DNA of 64,000 bases from Calycina herbarum (lineage: Eukaryota; Ascomycota; Leotiomycetes; Helotiales; Pezizellaceae): the NCBI GenBank assembly GCA_001414485.1, contig LLEY01000075.1, positions 229,165-293,164 of the forward strand, written 5' to 3'. Each line of letters begins with the position of its first letter. Position 1 is the stretch's first letter. A model generated the notes under the pieces. The model saw only the letters and a program-made list of their open reading frames with translations. It searched no databases and was not told where the DNA came from. A program made the position numbers and the translations under genes. This document shows positions 1-12,929 of this stretch, piece by piece.

Positions 1-1513
1 TAAAGCTTCCTAGGCTTTTATAACTTCTACTAGAGGTTTATACGAAATTATAGAATTATTATAAAACTACTTATATATCTTATAAAGGACAACGTACTCT
101 TTAACTTCGACAAAAGCTACTAGGACGCTTTTAAAGAGCTAAAAGAATATCTTATAATAGTACTAGTCCTTCGCTACTACTTTCTAGAGCTTTCTACGAT
201 AATCGAGATAAACGTCTTAGATAAGATAATCGCTAGAATACTATAATAATAGTAAGCAGACGGCGAATAGTATCTAATAGCTTACTTTAGTAAGGTTATA
301 TTCTTAGCTAAATATAATTACGAGATTTATAATAAAGAGATACTTATAATTATACGCTTGCTTATAGAATAGAGACTAGAATTACAAAGTATATATAAGA
401 AAGTTTATATTTATACTAACTATAAAGCACTTAAGTACTTTATAATAATAAAGCAGCTTACTATACGTTAAGCTAGATAGGCTAAAGCTTTAGCTAAATA
501 CTACTTTATAGTAATATACTATTCTAGAAAAGAGAATAGAAAAGCAGATGCTTTAATATAAAAAACAGACGAGTTATAGACTTAGAAGGAGCTAAAAGAA
601 TAATACTAGACCTATACGCTTTTAATAAAAGAATAAGTTGATATAGAAGTACTTAAAGACTTTAAAGTCGAAATAAGCTCTATTATACTAGCTCTAGTCG
701 ACGACGATCACTTCTAGGAGTCTCTTATACTCTTTAAACGAATCTATAAAGTAAATAAGAATACTAAGACACTTTAAGCTTTACGATTATAAGCTAAGAA
801 CGACGAAGACTCTCTATATATCTTAGAGGAAGACCTACTACTTTATCGAGACTGCTTAATAGTACTAGATATTAATACTTTATAGATAGACCTAATTTAT
901 AAAGTATATAACTAAGTACTACTAGCTTACTCTAGACGAGATAAGACCTACTAGATCCTTTACTCGAGATATATCTAGCGAAATATAAAGTCTAATATTA
1001 CGTAATATATACGTAACTATTACGAATATCGAAGAGCGGATATATTAAGAGATAAGACCTCTAGTTATCTACACCTACTTCTAGTTCTATTACGTATATA
1101 GTAACACGTAGTAATAGACTTTAAATTCTTTCTAGCTAATAAGTACGGCTTTAATAACGTGTTTATAGTTATCGACTAACTATCTAAATAATCTATCTCT
1201 ATTCTATACTAAAAGGAAGTAACAGCTAAGTAGATAGCTAGGCTATACTTATAACACGTATTACGATACTACGGAATCCTAGAGAGTATTATCTCTAATA
1301 GAGGCTCTTAGTTTATCTCTGCCTCCTAGTAAGAATTTATATAAATCCTTAGTATCTAGCTTCGACTTTCAACTATAAATTACGTCTAAATAGATAGATA
1401 AACTGAAATTATAAATTAGTACCTAGATTAGCGCTTATAGCTATATATAAATTACTACTAGAATAATTAGTTAGAGCTACTTCTAATAATAGACTACGCT
1501 TAGCTTATACTAC
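1..1513 (+). mobile_element. RIP-degraded Ty3/gypsy element A, 5' part (RNase H, integrase)
   Basis: This is the left part of a plus-strand Ty3/gypsy pol gene that runs off the window edge. With stops ignored, the translation shows the end of RT and RNase H at about 60-560 (AYFSK, NYEIYNKE, then KALKYF and a KADAL-like end). An integrase zinc-finger region follows at about 900-1040, then an integrase core at about 1100-1500 with VIDRLSK-like, SDRGSQF-like and QTDGQTE-like remnants. Nearly every expected Trp or Gln position is TAG or TAA, and the DNA is TA-saturated, as RIP leaves it. The reading frame is interrupted at 1513 by element B and resumes at 8681. No functional protein is possible. 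Confidence 0.88.
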
Positions 1514-1974
1514 TATAACGAAACTTAAACGAACTAAACAAAGATAACTAAGTCTCGAAGGTTAGTATACAGGTAAGAAGTATAGATACGCCGGGTTATT
1601 TACTTAGAAGTAAACTCGTTACTTATATTAAAGATATTAAATAAGATAATAAGATTAATAACTAAAGTTGAGTACGAAGCTCCTATCTAATAGCAGATGT
1701 GCTAGTCTTATATAGAACCTTCGTTTATATTAGAGTCCTCTTTAGTAGGAGTCCCGAAGATAGAGTCTAACTCTATTTCTAAGGCTCTTTAAAACTAGAC
1801 TCTATTACCTAACTACTCCTAACCGAGTTACGTAATATAACTATAATAAGATCCTAGGATTATATGTTCTACTATATCTAATCCTTTCTTCCTTCTAGGG
1901 TTATAATAGTGCTCGTCCTATTAGAGCGTCGCCTAGACTTTACTTCGTTACGTACTAATACGTGATTCGTAATA
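1514..1974 (-). repeat. LTR of element B (left copy, 3' LTR of a minus-strand element)
   Basis: This 461-bp direct repeat matches 8214-8675 along its whole length. It starts TATAACGAAACTT and ends CGTGATTCGTAATA; the partner copy ends CGTGATTCGTGACA. Most differences are C/T or G/A transitions. The original ends were therefore probably TG...CA, the retroviral-type LTR ends, changed by RIP in this copy. Confidence 0.9.
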
Positions 1975-4900
1975 CTATCCCCTTCTTAGCCTAGCGTATC
2001 CCTATACTAGAATATAAACCTAAAATATATTTATTAGAAAGATATTAACCTTCTCTTATATATAAATATATCCTCTTTATATACTAAACGAAAAGAGCGT
2101 TTAGCTCTTACTATATAGATCGAAACCGTGTAACGTCTAGCTAAGACTTGTTCTTTTTATTATAAACAGTCCTGTCGATGTCTTCTAGAGCTCTCTAAAT
2201 CCTCTCGCTGTTCTAAGTATATTCGGTTAAAAAGATCCTACGATAGCCCTAGCTATCTTATCGTTCCTGTCCCTAGGCCTTGAAAACCTATGTATCGATT
2301 CTTCTTTAGCCTTATATATAAACGATTCTCTATTACTCCTCTAAGTCCTCTCTCTTCGAGTCCTTCTTCTGAATCTTCTTCTGCCTGGTTTCCTATCTTT
2401 GAAATAGCTTCTTTTATTAAATAGGTACTTTCCGATAATATGTCCCTATCTAACCCTGGTCCTAAGTTCTAGGTAGCTCTAGGTTTTATTAGTAGAACTT
2501 CTAAAGTTCTCTTAAGCAATAGTTAAGATTGCCTTTTAGTTCTTATATGTTTTCTAAGTATAGGTAATCTAACTATTTAATTAAATACTTAATCTTACTT
2601 CTAATAATCTTATAGTTAAGAATCCTTTTAACTTTATATTCAGTGTTTAGATTAACTAGTTGAATTTCTATAAATAGGGCTAGTAGTACTCTCGGTAGTA
2701 CTAGTTCGAGTAAGGATATATAGAATACTAGGTAGATGTTTATTATCCTTAGTAGCGCTAGTTTATAATTTAAAGGTCCTTTAACTTATTTAATTTTAAA
2801 CAGTCTAAGTTTTTTATAGTCTAGTTTATTACTTAGTCTTTTCGTATCGATATTTTTTCGTACTAAGTAGACTTTATCTCTCTCTTTTAGCGTTAGCTCC
2901 TAACTACGTCGTTTGTTATAGTAATACATGTTTCTTTTAGCTATAAACTATAAATCCTCTATAAGTTCCTTATATAGACTTTTAATTTTCAAGACTTAAA
3001 TACGAGTAAGTTAGTTATTAATAGTTATAGATAGTAGTTCTTAATATACTAATAATTTATATCTAAAGTTAGTATAGAATAGTGTAATAAGTGTTATTTC
3101 TATTACTAAACTGTTATAAGCAAACTATACTAAGGGCAGCAGTTCTACCTAGTTGTCTTACTAGTAGTTTATATAATAATAAAGGTATGTTTTAACTACT
3201 TAATTTATCTATTTATTTCCTTTATTTATTTAAAAGTAAAAAGCTATAGAAAGCTTTCTCTTTATACCTAATCGTTTTATAAGAGCGATCTAAAATTTTA
3301 AGGTAAAGAGCTTGTCTCTATCTAAGATTATCTCTTCTAGTAGTCTATATCTTAAGACTACTTCTTTTAGGAATACAAATACTAATTCCTTAGCTATACT
3401 TAATTCTATATATTATACTAGAATTATATATTTCGTAAACCTTTTTATAATAACTAAGATAGAATTATATTTAACTCCTATTATCGGATCTTTAGATTTT
3501 AGTAATTTAATAATAAAATCTATAAATATTAATTTCTAAGGTATCTATAGTATTAGAGTAGTGTTTATCTATCTATAAGAAGTATAACAGGAAGCCTTAT
3601 TCCTAGTATAGGTATTATATTCTACTATTACTTTCTTAACTATCGTAGATAACTAATTAATATAGTAGTATTATCTTATTCTTTAGAGGGTTCTACGAAT
3701 TCCTTAGTAACCGTAAGCGAGCATAGTATAGTATTCCTATATAAACTCTTTTATATATAAGCTAGGAACTTATAATTTCCCTTTTATATACTAGTTATAA
3801 CCTTTGTATATATCTTAAATTTTATCTATCTAGATGTTGTTTATTACTACTATTTCGTATATAGTAGGTACTAAGTCTCTATTCTTAAGAGTTCTTAAGA
3901 TCGTAATCTTCTTATACTCTTTATTCCTCTTATATCCGGGTTTCTAGCTAAGAGCGTTAGCTTAAGTATTTAACGTTCTCTTTATATATTAAATAATAAT
4001 GTTAAATCCTTCTAATATCTTTAACTATCTAGCTAATTGTCTTATTATAAGTTCCTTAGTTGTTATAAACGTCTTAAGGTTTTTATAGTTAGATAAAACT
4101 ATAACTAGGTATTTTACTAGCTATAAATGAATTCTCTAATATTCTAAAGCTAATACTATAGTAAGCAGTTCCTTATCGAAGATACTATAGTTTTATTATA
4201 CTAGGTTAAATGTTTTAGAATAATATATAATAGGTATAAGTTTTCTTTTATTATTTAGTTATAAGTAAATCGTATCTACTACTATATCTAAGGCATCTGT
4301 TTTAATTATACTAGGTTTATCTATGTTAAAATTATATAGAATAGGTTTTTCTATAAACTTTATTTTAATTTTCTAAAAAGTATTCTCTACTTATTTATTC
4401 TATATAAACTTAATAGCTTTCTTAACTAATACTAATATTAGTTTAGTAATCTTTATATAGTCTTAGATAAATAGACGGTAGAAGTTTATAAATCTAAGGA
4501 AGGACTATATATCTTTTATATTCTCTAGTAACTTCTAGTTTAAGATGTCTTAGATCTTTATTAGATTTATCTCTATTTTCTCTAAGCTAAATACCTATTT
4601 TAAGAAAAGTATCTAAGTTACTTTAAACTTATATTTTAAGAGTTTTAATTAAGAGTTTACTTTTATAAGTTATTATAAAACCTCTCTAATATATCTCTTA
4701 TATTCTTCTTCTTTTTCTAAGAAGATTAAGATATTATCTAGGTAATAGATTACTATTACTCTTAGAAGATTTCCTAAAATGTTATTATTTTATCTTTAAT
4801 ATATAGCTAGTATATTATAGAGTCTAAATAGCATAACTATATATTTATAAAGGCCTAATAGTAAGGTAAATACTATCTTCTATTCGTCTCTAACTTTTAT

Positions 4901-7900
4901 TTATATAAGTCTATAAGCGTTTTATTAATCTAGTTTTATAAATCGTACTACCTTACCTAACTTATCCTATAAGTATTAGCTAGGTAGTAGCGGATAAGCG
5001 TTCTTAACTATAGTATAATTTACTTCTTAGTAATTAATATATACTCTTCTATCTAGGTTATCTTTCTTCTTAATAATAAGTATATTTAAGGTAATTAGTA
5101 ACTTAGATCTTCTAATATATCCCTTTTCAATACCTTTCTTTATATAACTTTCTATTCTCTATAGGCTTTTCTAGTTATATAACCGAAGCTTCTACTTTAA
5201 GAGATAATAACTCTCTTTTAATTTAATCTTATAATCTTATAAGCAATGTTTTAGCAAGGCTTATAAGTCTTCTAAGTTTTTAAATAAAGCCTTAAATTCT
5301 CTGTACTACATAGGTATTTTGTTATTAGCTTTCTTACTAACCTATAGAGGACCCTAGGCAAGGTGTCTTAGCGTCTTAGAAGAGGTAGCGCTAACCTTGT
5401 TCTAGTCTTAAAGTTATAAACGCAAACCTACGTATTTATATTAACTAAAGGTTATCGTTCTAGCCTTCTAGTCGATTTCTAGATTATATTCCTAAATCTA
5501 TAATATACTAAGTATTACTTCCTTACTTCCTATTTTAATAATATCGAATTATATATTTAAGTAGTATCTTTTAATATTAACTTTTATTAAAATAGTTTAC
5601 TAATTAATAATCCTATTTTAATATATAATATCTATTCTATCGACTACTCCTAGTTAATATAGTCTTATCCCTTTAATTAGAACGTTCAGCTTCTTATAAG
5701 CTGTTAGTAAGATAAAGTTGCCTATTACTCCTGAGTCTATTATAACTTATAACTTTTTCCCTTCTATTTCTATAGTTACTACTAACTATCTTTCTACTAA
5801 AGTAGTATTTAACTTTACTTTAATATATTAGACTTTGAAAGATTGATTTTCTTAATTATAATTCTTTCTCTCCTTGTTCTTATATTATAGAAAGAATCTT
5901 ACTCTTTCCTTATTAACGTATACTACCTTATATACTAATCTATATTCTATAATTCCTATAGTTTTAGGAATTCCTCTTATAAATCGCTTTAGTATTTGTT
6001 TATAATTATATTAGATCTATTTATAACTAGTTTCTAAAATAGCTTCTATAGACTATAGTTCTCTTATATATAGATAATCTAAAGTAGCCTCTAGTACACT
6101 TATCTCTAGTTTTATATAATAAACCTTAAATATATAGTCTTTTAAATTCTTTTCCTTAACTGCTTATATCTAAGACTAAGGAAAGAATACCACTCCTTCT
6201 TTATCTAATAATACTACTTCATATATCTAATAATATTCTACTATTTTAGTAGGTTCTAGTAACATTCCTTCGAACCGCTTCTATAATAACCAGTCTAAGG
6301 TCAGGCTTAGTTTATATTATATCTATTATACTATCGTTTCCTAAACTATTTCTATAAACTATAGTTCTCCTATTAATAGATAGTATAATTCTTCTAGTTC
6401 CGTTTTAGCCTATCTAGTTATATCGAGCTCTCTTTACTCCTAGAATAGTATATTAAACAGTTATTATAAGTCGTATTTTCTAAATACTAACCTATTATTT
6501 CTAATTAATATAACTATAATATATTACTTAAACTCCTTTAGTATAATATCTTTAGATAGTGTCCTAAGGAAAGAGGTTTTAATTCGTCTCTTAAATCCTG
6601 TTAGAACTTACTATATCTATATACTAGTTTTATCTAAAATATTATATATTCTCTATATATCCCCTATTTTAAGATAGCTAGGTTTTTTAATTAGTTATTA
6701 TTTATGTTCTAGTTCTTTCTCTTTAATAGTTTTCTATCTAGTAATTAAGCTAACTAGAGTTATTATTTTAGAGTTATTACTTATAACTATATATATTATT
6801 AAGATAGTTAGGTTAACTTCTTATATTATATAAGAGCTCTAGAAGTCTAGTTTCTAGTTATTAATATATATTTATTAATTTCCTTATTTAAAGGTTCTAA
6901 GAAAAGCCTAAGTTTCTCTAACTTTAGAGTCTTTATTTTTTATTTCTTCTTCTAAACTAGAAGATAAGTCTAATATCTCTAAAGAACTAGTTAATAGTAG
7001 TAATTCGTATTTTACTTAAAGAGGTTGCTTAGATTCTATTACTAATTATATATTATAATATTCTTTAAGAAGTAGATCTCTATTATTATTAGTATTTTAT
7101 ATACTATTAATTCCTTTATTATTTTTAATCTAGGTTCTATATCCTTATACTTTAAGCTCCTTATCTATAAGTTTAATATAATCGGTTAAGGCTACCTATT
7201 ATTAAACAGTAGTATTAATTTATTTCTTTTCTTTAGAGTCTTTCTTCTTACTATACTTATTTGCTCTATAACCTAGTAAGCTATAATTATAATATAAGTT
7301 CTACTCGCGTCGTCGATTTCGCTCTTCTTAGGAAAGTCCTTCTTTCTTTAGAAAGGTTTTCTTCTATATAGTATTTACCTCCTTACTATGTTTATTAGTA
7401 TAAGAGTGCTTCTACTTCTCTAACTCTTTACTCTTTTTCCTATATTTAGAGTTACTCTTTTTAAATTTATATAAGCAGTTGTCTAGCTAGACAACTTCCT
7501 TAATTATACCTATAATAGTTAAGAATTATATATTCTACTTAGCTATTTCCTTATAAATATATATCTTTAATCCTTTATAAAAGAGTTCTATAAGAGTAAT
7601 AGTATTCTATCCCAACTTTGTTCTATAACGTTAAAATTTATTAGCGTAATCTATTACTAATCCGGTCTAGTATAATTCTAAAAGCTTATATATAGCTGTT
7701 TAGATTATATTAAAGTCTTTAAAGACTTTTCTAATAGTTGTTTTAAATCCTTTCTAAGATTTAAATATAGTCTTAGTTAATTCTATCTTTCTGTCTTTAT
7801 TCTTATTCTTAAAGAAGTCTTCTAAGTATAGCTAAGCCTATTCTAATACTGCTCCTCTAAGGTAGGAGATAGTAAAGATAGTTCGTAAGTTATAATTACC

Positions 7901-8213
7901 TTCGAACTTGTTAGAGTTAAAGTTAAAGTAGATGTCTATTTAGAGAAGGAATAAGTCGAGTTTCTTTCGCTTCCTATAATACGTATCTAGTATCTTGACT
8001 TTAATAGACTTAAGTACTTCGACCTTGTAGGGCTCGGGTATGTCTAGTATACTAACATTGTCGTCGTTCTAGGTTAACTATATACCGGCAGGTGTTCTTC
8101 TAGTTACACTTCTAGAAGTTCCTACGACGTTAACTCGACTAGTATTCGAGCTAGCTGCTACGGCGGGGGTTACTAGGGCTATGGCGACTAAACTTCTAAG
8201 CAGGTGCTTAAAG

Positions 8214-8675
8214 TATAATAAAACTTAAACGAACTAAATAAAGATAACTAAGTTTCGAAGGTTAGTATATAGGTAAGAAGTATAGATATACTAGGTTGTT
8301 TACTTAGAAGTAAACTTGTTACTTATATTAAAGATATTAAATAAGATAATAAGATTAATAACTAAAGTTAAGTACGAAAGCTCCTATCTAATAGCAGACG
8401 TGCTAGTCTTATATAGAACCTTCGTTTATATTAGAGTCCTTCTTAGCAGGAGTCTCGAAGATAGAGTCCGACTCTATTTCTAAGGCTTCTTAAAACTAGA
8501 CTCTATTACCTGACTGCTTCTAACCGAGTTACGTAATATAACTATAATAAGATCCTAGGATTATATATCCTACTATATCTAATTCTTTCTTTCTTCCAGG
8601 GTTATAATAGTGCTCGTCCTATTAGAGCGTCGCCTGGACTTCACTTCGTCACGTACTAACACGTGATTCGTGACA
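8214..8675 (-). repeat. LTR of element B (right copy, 5' LTR of a minus-strand element)
   Basis: This is the second copy of the 461-462-bp LTR. It keeps the terminal TGACA that the left copy has lost to transitions. The gag remnant begins just inside it on the minus strand. ACTAC follows at 8676-8680, repeating the five bases before the left LTR. Confidence 0.9.
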
Positions 8676-8680
8676 ACTAC

Positions 8681-9478
8681 CTTATAGTACTAATAGAATA
8701 TCTTTATTTAAATTATAAAAGAGCTACTTACTAAGAACGTCTTTTAACTAGTATACGCCTAGACCCTCGACTATATAAGAGAGGCTATTATAAGAAAAAG
8801 CTATAATAGTTATAAAGACTTTTTAAGAAGTACTAGACGTCGGCTAAGCGAATATAGTAAAAGCTTAAGAAAAGAAAAAATAAGACATAAATAGATATAA
8901 ATAAGAAGTAGACTTTAGAGTTAGTAATATAGTTTTTATTACTATAAAGAACTAGAATATATAAAGACCTAGCTAGAAGTTAGACTACTAGATAGCTAGA
9001 CCTTTTAAGATTCTTAAGGAAGTTAGCTCTATTTTTAGACTCTAGTTACTATTCTCTATTAGAGTCTATTCTGTCTTCGTACTAGAGAAGTTATAAAAAG
9101 CTTTAGACGATTCTCTACTTAGATAAGTAAGTACGCTACCTCTATTAATTATCGTTAACAAAGAAGAAGAATAGGAGGTTAAGAAAGTACTTATAAGTAA
9201 GACGCGATAGAAGTCTCTTTACTACCGACTAAAGTAGAAGAGCTACGACGAGGACCTTAACTAGTATCTAGCTTACTACGTAGCCTACTCGCTATATATA
9301 TTAAAAGAATTCTATTTAGCGAATCTAACAGCTAACAGGCCTCTAAAAGCTCTTCCTTTGTAGCTAGAGGCGTACGAGGTAGGAAGAGACAATTATAACG
9401 AATTAGAGAGTAACGACTCTATATCTACGGAAGACAAAGCGGCTTAGTTAGAGAGGGCCCGGTTAAAGAAGAGAGTAG
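8681..9478 (+). mobile_element. Ty3/gypsy element A, 3' part (integrase C-terminus, chromodomain)
   Basis: Element A resumes here after element B. Translation with stops ignored gives an integrase C-terminal region, then a chromodomain-like stretch (about 9210-9420, with YDEDLN and LKEFYLAN remnants) and an acidic end. A purine-rich tract lies just before the 3' LTR. Its reverse-complement relative at 9672-10545 lacks the element B insertion. Confidence 0.82.
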
Positions 9479-9661
9479 TATAACAGTCCCAGTTATATAC
9501 GACTGGATCACGTGCCGAGATTCTACCGAAGTCTCGCTTAGTATATATAAATAGAGACAGAGCGTACTAACTCTTCTCTTCTCTCTTTAGTTTAGTTTTC
9601 TTCGAATATAGGTACTATTCTATAAGTATCTCTGTTAATATATTTATAGAAAGCTGTTATA
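9479..9661 (+). repeat. Putative 3' LTR of element A
   Basis: This 183-bp segment starts TATAACAG and ends CTGTTATA, short inverted ends typical of LTRs. It lies directly after the pol remnant and a purine-rich tract. Its CACGTG-containing interior is less degraded than its surroundings. The matching 5' LTR would lie left of the window, so the assignment rests on position and ends alone. Confidence 0.6.
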
Positions 9662-9671
9662 ATAATCAGTA

Positions 9672-10545
9672 GAAGTAGCGTACTTACTTATCTAGGCAGA
9701 GGATCGTCTAAAGCTTTATATAACTTCTCTTATACGAAGATAGGAACTAGAGTTAAAAAGTAGAGCTAACTTTCTTAAGAATCTTAAAAGGTCTAGCTAT
9801 CTAGTAGTCTAACTTCTAGCTAGGTCTTTATATATTCTAGTCCTTTATAGTAATAAAAACTATATTACTAACTCTAAAGTCTACTTCTCGTCTATGTCTA
9901 TTTACGTTCTATTCTTTCTTTTCTTAAGCTTTTACTATATTTACTTAGCTAACGTCTAGTACTTCTTAAAAAGTCTTTGTAACTATTATAGCTTCTTCTT
10001 ATAATAGTCTCTCTTATATAGTCGAGGGTTTAGGTATATACTAGTTAAAAGACGTTCTTAGTAAGTAGCTCTTTTATAATTTAAATAAAGATATTCTATT
10101 AGTACTATAAGATAGTATAAGCTAAGCGTGGTCTATTATTAGAAGTAGCTCTAACTAATTATTCTAGTAGTAATTTATATATAGCTATAAGCGCTAATCT
10201 AGGTACTAGTTTATAATTTCAGTTTATCTATCTATTTAGACGTAATTTATAGTTGAAAGTCGAAGCTAGATACTAAGGATTTATATAAATTCTTACTAGG
10301 AGGCAGAGATAAACTAAGAGCCTCTATTAGAGATAATACTCTCTAGGATTCCGTAGTATCGTAATACGTGTTATAAGTATAGCCTAGCTATCTACTTAGC
10401 TATTACTTTCTTTTAATATAAGATAGAGATAGATTATTTAAATAATCGGTCGATAACTACGAATATGTTATTAAAGCTATATTTATTAGCTAGGAAGAAT
10501 TTAAAGTCTATTATTATATATTACTACGTATGTAATAGAACTAAT
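9672..10545 (-). mobile_element. Minus-strand fragment of an element A copy (pol end)
   Basis: Reverse-complemented, this stretch matches the chromodomain/integrase region of element A: 8681-9140 first, then about 1090-1513 running on without a break. It is therefore an inverted second copy of A that was never hit by element B, and it holds the empty site at about 10112-10116. It is RIP-degraded with no open frame. At about 10545 the sequence switches abruptly to B-like gag. Confidence 0.8.
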
Positions 10546-12202
10546 ACTATTCTATTATTCTAAAATATTATAACTATAATATATCGTCTACCTTTCTCTA
10601 GTTTAGTATTCTTAGATAGTATTCTAAGGAATAATATTTTAAAACGTCTTATAAATCCGGTTAAAGCGTTCTATATCTACGTACTAGTTTCCTTCTAAAT
10701 ATTATAAACTTTCTATATATCCTCTACTTTAAAATAGCTAGGTCTCTTAATTTATTATTAGCTATACTCTAGTTTCTTTTCTTTAATAGTTTCTTATCTA
10801 GTAATTAGACTAACTAGAGTTATTATTTTAGAGTTATCTCTTATAACTATATATATTATTAAGAGAGTTAGTTTAATACCTCTTATAGTATAAGAGCTTT
10901 AAAAGTCAGGTTTCTAGGAGTCTATATATACCTAGTGATTTCCTTACTTAAATATTCTTATAAAGGCCTAGGTTTCTTCTATCTTAGATTCTATATTATA
11001 AACTTCTTCTTTTAAACTAAATAATAAGTCTAATAATTTAGAGGAACTAGTCAAAGGTAGTAACTTATACTCTACTTAAAGAGGTAACGCGTACTCTTCT
11101 TTAGATTATATATTATAGTACTCTTTAAGAAGTAGATTACCGTCGTTACTAGTATCTTATACTATACTAGTTACTTTCTTATCTTTAACTTAGGTTCGGT
11201 TCTATACTCTCGTATCTTAAGTTCCTCTTCTATAGACTCTTATCTTTTAAGTACTACTGTTATCTATTAATAAGTAGTACTAAGATACTTTTTCTCTTTC
11301 TATAGTTTCTTTATAGTATTCTTACTATCCTTATTAACTCTATAGCTAGAAAAGCTATATAAGTAATATAAGTTCTACTTACGTTATTTAGTATATTTCT
11401 CTTAGAAAAGGCCTCTTTTCTTAAAAGATTTTTTCTTAGTTATATCTAGTTCTATTAGCTGTAGCTATTAGCTACGTTCTAACTTTCTACGTTTAGTAGA
11501 GTAATAGCTATACTAGCCTTTTCTTTTAAAGCTCTGCTTATAAGCTCGATTATCGATTTTAATAGAAAGGTCGATTATCTTACTAAGGTCTTCTAGTTAT
11601 TCTCTCTAGGATATCTCGTCTTTTATATAACTCTTAAGTCCTTAGTAGAAGTAGGCTTTAAGAGCTAAATCCTTCTATTCTACTCTACTAGCGAATTACT
11701 AGAAGCGTACTATATAATTAGTAGCTAACTTCTTCTATTATAATCTTAATAATTGTTATTTAGTAGTTCTTTCTATATCGATATCTCTAAACACTCTTCT
11801 TATCTTTCTTTTAAATCTAATCTAGGTTTTAAAAATCTTATTTATTTTATCTTAGTAATCTTTAGTCTAATCTGTTTCTAGTAATTTAAGATAGTCTTAT
11901 AAGAACGTCTTAATCTAGTTAAGAGCTAGTCTACCTAAGAAGGTAGTAGCTTATATCGTTTTTTCTAGGTTATTAGTAAACTCTATAAAGTTAAAAGTAA
12001 TATATATTTTATACTAGAGTAAGAAGCTCTAGAGTTTAGTTCACTTACTAAGATAAGAGTCTAGAACTTTAATTTTAATTCGACTATAGTATATAGATAT
12101 AGTAGTAACTACTTAAGCTAGTACTACTAAGCTAGTAGCAGAGGCAGGTGTCTAATATAAAGTTATTATAATAGTATTAGCTTTAAAAGTAGATACTTAA
12201 AG
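10546..12202 (-). mobile_element. Gag-region remnant of a B-related gypsy element (element C)
   Basis: On the minus strand this region is collinear with the gag/protease part of element B (compare about 6500-8180), including the CCHC-knuckle neighbourhood, but it is clearly diverged. Its LTR lies on the right (12203-12664). The pol part is missing and is replaced at 10545 by the element A fragment, so this is a truncated or rearranged copy. It is RIP-degraded. Confidence 0.7.
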
Positions 12203-12664
12203 TATAACGAAACTAGTATCTAACTATAAAAGTATCGAGTTTAATAGTTAGTATATAGATAAAGAAGACAACTATTATATTTATATTTACTTAGAAGTAA
12301 ACTCGTTACTTATATTAAAGATATTAAAGCAAAGTAATAAGATTAATAACTAAAGTTAAGTACGAAGCTTCTATCTAATAGCAGACGTACTAGTCTTATA
12401 TAAAACATTCGTTCTCTAAGTATATTATCTATATCGCTTATATCGCTTACGTCGCTCGCGATCTAGGCAATGTAGACGATGTAGGCGATCACGTCACGTG
12501 ACCGCACGTGACTTCTAATAGTCCTTTAACAGTGAGATCCTAAAATCCTTAAATACCCTTCGTATTACTAATTCTCTCTTATGTTATCTTCTATAACCTA
12601 GATATTATACCTTGTTCTATTAGAGCGCTATCTAGACTACTTATTATATTCCGTGATTTATAAT
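12203..12664 (-). repeat. LTR of element C (B-family related)
   Basis: It starts TATAACGAAACTAG and ends CGTGATTTATAATA, the same ends as the element B LTRs, and shares long internal blocks with them (for example around 12295-12400). The middle, about 12410-12540, is different and less AT-rich and contains CACGTGAC motifs. It marks the 5' end of the minus-strand element C. Confidence 0.75.
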
Positions 12665-12929
12665 ACTTATATAACAGAGAAGTGCCGTTCTTAAGTTTCT
12701 TACTATCTTAGAACTTATAAGTAGAGCTGTTAGAAGAACTATATTAAGAATAGGAGGAGTTAGCTATATCTATCTAGAGTAACTACGAGAACTCTTAGCT
12801 AGAGAGAGAGTTATCTAGGTTAGTTATAGGCTATAATAGAGTATTATAGTCTAAAAGTGCTTATAACAACTCGACTTTGGTCTATAAGCGAGCGTTTTCG
12901 TCTATAAGAGGCTCGCTTATTATAGAGGA

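Larger units (their letters stand above)
1514..8675 (-). mobile_element. Complete nested Ty3/gypsy LTR retrotransposon B, RIP-degraded
   Basis: This 7.2-kb element is bounded by direct LTRs (1514-1974 and 8214-8675) and by a 5-bp target duplication, ACTAC (1509-1513 and 8676-8680). The coding strand is minus. A gag remnant with a CCHC-like knuckle lies at about 8100-7200, a protease region near 5.7 kb and RT near 4.7 kb. In RT the catalytic YLDD has become YLDN, which is a G-to-A change. RNase H lies at about 4350-3950, integrase at about 3650-2950 and a chromodomain-like tail near 2.6 kb. Stops occur throughout, so the element is dead. It sits inside element A, so it arrived after A. Confidence 0.9.

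Noticed and set aside
3312..3539. 75-codon open frame on the plus strand in the RIP block
   Set aside because: It lies inside element B, whose real coding strand is minus; the composition is RIP-derived and no domain is visible.
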